Assembly: GCF_003337715.1 (NCBI RefSeq)
Contig: NZ_QPIX01000007.1
Location: forward strand, 238,014 to 302,013
Direction of reading: 5' to 3'
DNA: 64,000 nucleotides
DNA from: Ciceribacter lividus
GTDB lineage: Bacteria > Pseudomonadota > Alphaproteobacteria > Rhizobiales > Rhizobiaceae
Below the pieces are notes generated by a model that was given only the letters and a program-made list of their open reading frames with translations, did not search any database and was not told where the DNA came from. Positions 57,132-64,000 of the stretch are shown one piece after another. A program made the translations under genes and the position numbers. Position 1 is the stretch's first letter, and the number at the start of each line of letters is the position of its first letter.

Positions 57132-58208
57132 ATGCTCGAACTGCGGAATGCCGCGAAGGTGGTGGGCGGAGACTTTCACATCCACCCGACCGATCTTGTT
57201 CTTGAACGAGGTACGCTGAACGTCCTTCTAGGGCCAACGCTCTCGGGCAAGACATCATTGATGCGCCTGATGGCAGGGCTGGACAAACCGACGAGTGGCG
57301 CGATTCTTTTCGACGGCGCCGACGTGACTGGCGTGCGCGTCCAGAACCGCAACGTCGCAATGGTGTACCAGCAGTTCATCAACTATCCTGCGCTCACGGT
57401 TTACGAAAACATCGCCTCGCCGATGCGCATTGCCGGCAAGGATGCGGCAACCATCGACCGCGAGGTGCGGCGGGCGGCCGATCTCCTGAAGCTCACACCC
57501 TATCTCGACCGGACACCTCTCAATCTTTCCGGCGGCCAGCAGCAGCGTACCGCACTCGCGCGCGCGATCGTCAAGAATGCGAGCCTCGTTCTTCTCGACG
57601 AGCCCCTTGCCAACCTGGACTACAAGCTTCGCGAGGAACTTCGCGAGGAACTCCCGCGTATCTTCGCCGAGTCGGGCGCGATCTTTGTTTACGCGACGAC
57701 AGAGCCGTCCGAAGCGCTGCTTCTCGGCGGCAGTACCGCGACGCTTTCGGAAGGCCGTATCACGCAGTTTGGCCGAACCATCGACGTCTATCGCAAACCA
57801 AGCGATCTCGTTACCGCCCGGACCTTCGCCGATCCGCCGTTGAATACGCTCGCGGTTGTGAAGTCGGGTGGCATGTTCCGCGTCAACGATGCCGATGCGT
57901 TTACGGTTCCGGCGCATCTTTCGCCGATCGCCGACGGCCCCATGACCATCGCCTTCCAGCCACATCATCTGTCACTGCAACCGTCTACTGCGGCGGTGCA
58001 GCTGTCGGCGCGGACACAGATCTCCGAGATCGCCGGCTCCGAAAGCTTCGTCCACGTCGGCTTCATGGGCGCCCGATGGGTCGCCCTCATGCACGGCATT
58101 TACGACATCGACCCGGATCAGGTCGTCGAGCTTCATCTCGACACCCGCCATCTGATGGCCTTCGCCCCTGACGGCAGGGCAATCGGCCTGGCCGACACGG
58201 CTGCCTGA
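57132..58208 (+). CDS. glpS: Glycerol ABC transporter ATP-binding protein GlpS
   Basis: 358 residues. Walker A is GPTLSGKT (34-41), the Q-loop glutamine is residue 80, the signature is canonical LSGGQ (132-136), and Walker B is VLLDEP. The switch position, normally His in VTHD, is Thr190 (YATTEPSEAL). An MOI/TOBE-like domain fills the C-terminal third. Together with the next gene it forms a heterodimeric ATPase of the glycerol importer described in Rhizobium (glpSTPQV). Its missing histidine and GlpT's weak signature are complementary. Confidence 0.9.
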   Translation: MLELRNAAKVVGGDFHIHPTDLVLERGTLNVLLGPTLSGKTSLMRLMAGLDKPTSGAILFDGADVTGVRVQNRNVAMVYQQFINYPALTVYENIASPMRIAGKDAATIDREVRRAADLLKLTPYLDRTPLNLSGGQQQRTALARAIVKNASLVLLDEPLANLDYKLREELREELPRIFAESGAIFVYATTEPSEALLLGGSTATLSEGRITQFGRTIDVYRKPSDLVTARTFADPPLNTLAVVKSGGMFRVNDADAFTVPAHLSPIADGPMTIAFQPHHLSLQPSTAAVQLSARTQISEIAGSESFVHVGFMGARWVALMHGIYDIDPDQVVELHLDTRHLMAFAPDGRAIGLADTAA

Positions 58209-58219
58209 GGAGAGCACAA

Positions 58220-59290
<1,071 letters not shown>

Positions 59291-59293
59291 TCG

Positions 59294-60160
<867 letters not shown>

Positions 60161-60176
60161 GGTGGAGACGAGACAA

Positions 60177-60995
60177 ATGAGTGCTGCAAACACCCGCAAC
60201 GACTTCTCCTGGGTCATCCCGACGCTCTACATCGTCTTCTTGATCCTGCCGATCTACTGGCTCGTGAACATGAGCTTCAAGGAAAACGCGGAGATCATCG
60301 GTACCTTCTCGCTGTGGCCGGAGAATCCGACCCTTCGGAACTACAAGGTGATCTTTACCGATCCCTCGTGGTACAGCGGCTATATCAACTCGATCATCTA
60401 CGTTGTGCTGAACACGGTGATCTCGGTGACCGCGGCTCTGCCGGCGGCCTACGCCTTTTCACGCTACCGTTTCCTCGGCGATAAACACCTGTTCTTCTGG
60501 CTGCTGACCAACCGTATGGCTCCGCCCGCTGTCTTTGCGCTGCCATTCTTCCAGCTCTATTCAGCCTTCGGGCTCATCGATACTCATATTGCGGTCGCGA
60601 TCGCCCACTGCCTGTTCAACGTACCGCTGGCAGTGTGGATTCTCGAAGGCTTCATGTCTGGTGTACCGAAGGAAATCGATGAGACCGCCTATATCGACGG
60701 TTACTCTTTCCCGAAATTTTTCGTGAAGATCTTCATGCCGCTCATCGCCTCCGGCATCGGCGTCGCGGCATTCTTCTGCTTCATGTTCTCGTGGGTCGAG
60801 CTGCTGATTGCCCGCACGCTCACCACGACCAACGCCAAGCCGATCGCCGCGACCATGACTCGCACGGTGTCAGCGTCCGGAATGGACTGGGGCGTGCTCG
60901 CTGCAGCAGGCGTCCTCACCATTATTCCCGGTGCGCTGGTCATCTATTTTGTCCGCAACTACATCGCCAAGGGCTTTGCCCTGGGCCGCGTCTGA
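60177..60995 (+). CDS. glpQ: Glycerol ABC transporter permease GlpQ
   Basis: 272 residues, MalG-like, with six helices. The EAA loop is EIDETAYIDGYSFPKFFVKI. MSAANTRNDFSWVIPTLYIV begins at the ATG at 60177; an in-frame ATG 15 bases upstream overlaps the end of glpP context without a good site. It forms the channel with GlpP in the inner membrane. Confidence 0.9.
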   Translation: MSAANTRNDFSWVIPTLYIVFLILPIYWLVNMSFKENAEIIGTFSLWPENPTLRNYKVIFTDPSWYSGYINSIIYVVLNTVISVTAALPAAYAFSRYRFLGDKHLFFWLLTNRMAPPAVFALPFFQLYSAFGLIDTHIAVAIAHCLFNVPLAVWILEGFMSGVPKEIDETAYIDGYSFPKFFVKIFMPLIASGIGVAAFFCFMFSWVELLIARTLTTTNAKPIAATMTRTVSASGMDWGVLAAAGVLTIIPGALVIYFVRNYIAKGFALGRV

Positions 60996-61008
60996 GGAGA
61001 AAACCGTC

Positions 61009-61290
61009 ATGAACCTCTCGTGGATGGCATGGACGCTGCCAACGGCGCTCTTCTTCGGCTCCATTCTGCTTCTGCTGATCACAATGGCGATCTGGGAGTA
61101 TCTCTCCCCCGGCGGAAATCCGCGGGTCGGCATCCTGCACTTCGAAACGACCCGCGGAGACCGGCTGTTCGTGTCGCTGCTCGGTTCGGCTTTCATCCAT
61201 CTCGCTTGGCTCGGGCTTGTCGGTCCGAACCTTTGGTGGGCTCTCGCCCTGTCTGCGGTCTACGCAATCGGCGTCTTCCGCTTCGTCTAG
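61009..61290 (+). CDS. DUF2160 small membrane protein of the glycerol operon
   Basis: 93 residues, preceded by GAGGAGAAAA. Three hydrophobic segments (about 8-27, 53-70 and 74-92) surround a conserved cytoplasmic stretch (WEYLSPGGNPRVGILHFETT). Proteins of this family accompany glycerol-type ABC transporters in rhizobia and other proteobacteria. Their role is unknown; an accessory subunit of the importer is inferred only from position between glpQ and glpV. Confidence 0.85.
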   Translation: MNLSWMAWTLPTALFFGSILLLLITMAIWEYLSPGGNPRVGILHFETTRGDRLFVSLLGSAFIHLAWLGLVGPNLWWALALSAVYAIGVFRFV

Positions 61291-61358
61291 GGCAAGAAAT
61301 GGGCGCGGACCCCGCGCCCGGTATTCGCATCTGCAATCGCAAACCCTGGGAGGACATA

Positions 61359-63080
61359 ATGCGACGGCATCTCTTGACGACTACAGCAGCCATGCTGCTG
61401 GCACTGACCGGCACCGCCTTCGCCGGAATGGATGAGGCAAAACAGTTCCTGGACAAGGAGGTCGGCGATCTCTCGACGCTGTCGCGCGCCGACCAGGAAA
61501 AGGAAATGCAGTGGTTCGTCGATGCGGCGAAGCCCTTCGCCGGCATGGAAATCAAGGTTGTTTCCGAAACCCTTACCACACATGAATACGAGTCCAAGGT
61601 GCTGGCTCCGGCCTTCACCGCCATCACCGGCATCAAGCTCACCCATGACCTGATCGGCGAGGGCGACGTTGTCGAGAAGCTGCAGACGCAGATGCAATCG
61701 GGCGAGAATATCTACGACGCCTACATCAACGACTCGGACCTGATCGGTACCCATTGGCGCTATCAGCAGGCCCGCAACCTGACCGACTTCATGGCCAACG
61801 AGGGCAAGGACGTCACCAACCCCGGCCTTGATGTCGACGATTTCATCGGCAAGTCCTTCACCACGGCGCCGGACGGAAAGCTCTACCAGCTGCCCGACCA
61901 GCAGTTCGCAAACCTTTACTGGTTCCGCTACGACTGGTTCAACGACGAGAAGAACAAGGCGGATTTCAAAGCCAAGTATGGCTACGACCTCGGCGTTCCG
62001 GTCAACTGGTCTGCTTACGAAGACATCGCCGAGTTCTTCACCGGCCGCGAGGTCGACGGCAAGAAGGTCTATGGCCACATGGACTACGGCAAGAAGGACC
62101 CGTCTCTCGGCTGGCGCTTCACCGACGCCTGGCTGTCGATGGCCGGTAACGGTGACCGCGGCATCCCGAACGGCAAGCCTGTGGACGAGTGGGGCATCAA
62201 GGTCGACGAAAACTCGCGTCCGGTCGGCTCCTGCGTTGCTCGCGGCGGCGACACCAATGGCCCCGCAGCCGTCTATTCGATCCAGAAGTATCTCGACTGG
62301 ATGAAGGCCTACGCGCCGGCTGCTGCCAACGGCATGACCTTCTCTGAATCCGGTCCGGTTCCGTCCCAGGGTGAAATCGCCCAGCAGATGTTCACCTATA
62401 CCGCGTTCACGGCCGATTTCGTCAAGGACGGTCTGCCCGTCGTGAATGAAGACGGCACGCCGAAGTGGCGCTTTGCTCCGTCGCCGCACGGCGTCTACTG
62501 GAAGGACGGTATGAAGCTCGGCTATCAGGATGCAGGCTCGTGGACACTCATGAAGTCCACGCCTGACGACCGCGCCAAGGCCGCCTGGCTCTACGCCCAG
62601 TTCGTGACCTCCAAGACTGTCGACCTGAAGAAGAGCCATGTCGGTCTGACCTTCATCCGCCAGTCGACCCTCGACCACCAGTCCTTCACCGACCGTGCAC
62701 CGAAGCTTGGCGGCCTGATCGAGTTCTATCGCTCGCCGGCTCGCCTGCAGTGGTCGCCGACCGGCACCAACGTTCCCGACTATCCGAAGCTTGCACAGCT
62801 GTGGTGGCAGGCAATCGGCGATGCTTCCTCGGGTGCGAAGACTGCGCAGGAGGCCATGGACTCGCTCTGCGCCGAGCAGGAGAAGGTCCTTCAGCGTCTG
62901 GAACGTGCCGGCGTGCAGGGCGACATCGGTCCGAAGCTGGCAGAGGAACACGATCTCGAGTACTGGAACAAGGACGCCGTCTCGAAGGGCAATCTCGCTC
63001 CGCAGCTGAAGATCGAGAACGAGAAGGAACAACCGATCACAGTCAACTACGACGAACTCGTCAAGAGCTGGCAGAAGTAA
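61359..63080 (+). CDS. glpV: Glycerol ABC transporter substrate-binding protein GlpV
   Basis: 573 residues, long for a periplasmic binding protein but usual for this subfamily. A signal peptide (1-22, TTTAAMLLALTGTAFA) precedes a mature protein of the family-1 sugar-binding fold, with DDFIGKSFTTAPDGKLYQLP and YQDAGSWTLMKSTPDDRAKA. It captures glycerol in the periplasm for GlpPQ. The ATG at 61359 follows GGGAGGAC. A stable terminator lies 46 bases after the stop. Confidence 0.92.
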   Translation: MRRHLLTTTAAMLLALTGTAFAGMDEAKQFLDKEVGDLSTLSRADQEKEMQWFVDAAKPFAGMEIKVVSETLTTHEYESKVLAPAFTAITGIKLTHDLIGEGDVVEKLQTQMQSGENIYDAYINDSDLIGTHWRYQQARNLTDFMANEGKDVTNPGLDVDDFIGKSFTTAPDGKLYQLPDQQFANLYWFRYDWFNDEKNKADFKAKYGYDLGVPVNWSAYEDIAEFFTGREVDGKKVYGHMDYGKKDPSLGWRFTDAWLSMAGNGDRGIPNGKPVDEWGIKVDENSRPVGSCVARGGDTNGPAAVYSIQKYLDWMKAYAPAAANGMTFSESGPVPSQGEIAQQMFTYTAFTADFVKDGLPVVNEDGTPKWRFAPSPHGVYWKDGMKLGYQDAGSWTLMKSTPDDRAKAAWLYAQFVTSKTVDLKKSHVGLTFIRQSTLDHQSFTDRAPKLGGLIEFYRSPARLQWSPTGTNVPDYPKLAQLWWQAIGDASSGAKTAQEAMDSLCAEQEKVLQRLERAGVQGDIGPKLAEEHDLEYWNKDAVSKGNLAPQLKIENEKEQPITVNYDELVKSWQK

Positions 63081-63125
63081 TCGGAAACTTCACGCCGGAC
63101 GATTGCTCGACGTGTCGAACTACTG

Positions 63126-63156
63126 GCCGCCGGTGTGTGACAGCACCGGCGGCTTT
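63126..63156 (+). terminator. Terminator of the glycerol operon
   Basis: GCCGCCGGTG pairs with CACCGGCGGC around a seven- to eight-base loop, followed by TTTGTGT. It comes 46 bases after the glpV stop. Confidence 0.8.
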
Positions 63157-63229
63157 GTGTATCTTCAAAAGGGGACGGGTCACAATCCCGCTGGCCTTGT
63201 CGAGATGCTGCGGACCCTGGAGGGGCTAC

Positions 63230-63721
63230 ATGAAAATAGAGTCAATTCCGATGCTTGTGCTATCCATACTCGCCAGCGCATCCCCGGCGTTCGGAACCGA
63301 CTGGCAGCATTATGTCAATGCGCGCTTTGGGACGAGCGCGGACGTGCCGTCGAGCTTTCTCCGGGCGCCGGCTCCAGACAATGGCGACGGACAGCAGTTT
63401 AGGAGCTCCGACGGCGGCAGTGTCACGGTTTTCGGCGGCATGAATCCGATGGCTGGATCGCTTGCCGACTACCGTCGTTTCCTCAAGGATGTTCTGGAGG
63501 ATGACGGCTGGACGCTGAGCTATGCTCCGGAGGGACGGAACTGGTTCGTCCTTTCCGGCAAGCGCGACGGCGAGATTCTTTATCACCGTGTCGAACACCG
63601 GACAGCCTGCGGGGCGGACCTGTTGCATCATATCGAGTTCCGCTATCCCGGCAATCGAGCGACGGCCTGGTCCGCGGTCGTCAAACGCGGCGCGGCGACG
63701 CTGGACGGTCCGTGCGAGTAG
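63230..63721 (+). CDS. Small exported protein after the glycerol operon
   Basis: 163 residues from the ATG at 63230, preceded by GGAGGGG. The signal peptide is MKIESIPMLVLSILASASPA with cleavage near FG-TD. The mature domain has YVNARFGTSADVPSSFLRAP, a pattern I have seen in uncharacterised rhizobial secreted proteins, and two cysteines near the end that may pair. It lies after the glp terminator, so it is probably separate from glycerol uptake. Function unknown. Confidence 0.8.
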   Translation: MKIESIPMLVLSILASASPAFGTDWQHYVNARFGTSADVPSSFLRAPAPDNGDGQQFRSSDGGSVTVFGGMNPMAGSLADYRRFLKDVLEDDGWTLSYAPEGRNWFVLSGKRDGEILYHRVEHRTACGADLLHHIEFRYPGNRATAWSAVVKRGAATLDGPCE

Positions 63722-63913
63722 TGTCCAGCTCGCGGCTTGGCCTGTGTCGATTGCTGGTCCCGCGTCCGTGCCGATAGACATTGACCTGCTCCCCTGTAAC
63801 CAACTTCGCTTTATGTTTCCGGTTTGGTATTAGTCTGATCACGAACGAAGTTGACGGCGCTGCAGTTCATTGGGTTACGGATCTGGCTTTTGGGTTTGAG
63901 ATCGATAAACGCC

Positions 63914-63935
63914 AAAAGCCCCGCGAGGGGGCTTT
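63914..63935 (-). terminator. Hairpin after the minus-strand tRNA (terminator)
   Basis: AAAGCCCC at 63915-63922 pairs with GGGGCTTT at 63928-63935. On the minus strand it lies 20 bases after the CCA end of the tRNA and is followed by TTTTGG. It likely ends the tRNA or rRNA transcript. Confidence 0.75.
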
Positions 63936-63954
63936 GAGGGATTTCTGGGAAGGT

Positions 63955-64000
63955 TGGTTGCGGGGGCAGGATTTGAACCTGCGGCCTTCAGGTTATGAGC
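63955..64000 (-). tRNA. Initiator tRNA-Met (CAU), 3' part
   Basis: The minus strand ends with GGTTCAAATCCTGCCCCCGC and then AACCA. The partial anticodon arm GCTCATAACC gives anticodon CAU and matches the initiator tRNA of rhizobia. The 5' part lies beyond the window. In Sinorhizobium an initiator tRNA follows 5S rRNA in each rRNA operon, so an rRNA operon may lie just outside. Confidence 0.93.

Noticed and set aside
61287..63032. A 581-codon open frame antisense to glpV
   Set aside because: It is a shadow of the binding-protein gene; the sense strand has a signal peptide, family motifs and operon position.

Overview
The window reads as chromosomal core of an alphaproteobacterium of the family Rhizobiaceae, most like Sinorhizobium/Ensifer. 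The basis is gene content and order recalled for that group: dnaK-dnaJ; recF-moeB; cycM/kdsB-pheA-nudC; SRP RNA-dnaX-ybaB-recR; rimP-nusA-ylxR-infB-rbfA-truB-rpsO-pnp; fabI-fabB-fabA divergent from irr; cmk-rpsA. An RpoH promoter of the alphaproteobacterial form and an alpha-r14 type sRNA agree with this. The sequence is GC-rich throughout. I see no insertion sequence, prophage, CRISPR array or integrase.

Layout. 1-8 kb: end of an M20 peptidase, a YbaK-like deacylase, a class A penicillin-binding protein, and dnaK-dnaJ with a small exported protein coupled between them. 7.8-13.7 kb: a TetR regulator divergent from a small membrane protein, slyX, recF, moeB, a GNAT acetyltransferase, a 2-hydroxyacid dehydrogenase and an SH3 protein. 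13.7-26 kb: adenosine kinase, an AEC transporter, cycM, kdsB, pheA, nudC, a HIT protein, SRP RNA, dnaX, ybaB, recR, a lytic transglycosylase and an MFS transporter. 26-37.4 kb: the translation and RNA-processing cluster rimP to pnp, then an rRNA methyltransferase-like gene. 37.5-43 kb: unsaturated fatty-acid genes, irr, and small envelope proteins. 43.5-47 kb: tRNA-Ala, a FYDLN acidic protein, an apparent aroA remnant, cmk and rpsA. 47-52.2 kb: a large low-complexity protein, RNase D, a sulfatase-superfamily hydrolase and the sRNA. 52.2-63.1 kb: a phosphomannomutase, a beheaded ATP-dependent DNA ligase, and a complete glycerol locus (repressor, dehydrogenase, ABC transporter). The window ends inside an initiator tRNA-Met on the minus strand, which in rhizobia usually closes an rRNA operon.

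How the genes work together. The glp block is the clearest functional unit: GlpR senses the carbon source, the ABC system imports glycerol, and GlpD oxidises glycerol 3-phosphate; the kinase glpK is not here. The most unusual points are the loss of all but the tail of aroA from its expected slot before cmk, the loss of the catalytic half of a DNA ligase directly abutting the phosphomannomutase stop codon, complementary degeneration of the two glycerol-transporter ATPases, and a small RNA with three CCUCC-rich loops that can pair with Shine-Dalgarno sequences. I found no clearly undescribed multi-gene system; most of the window is conserved housekeeping DNA.
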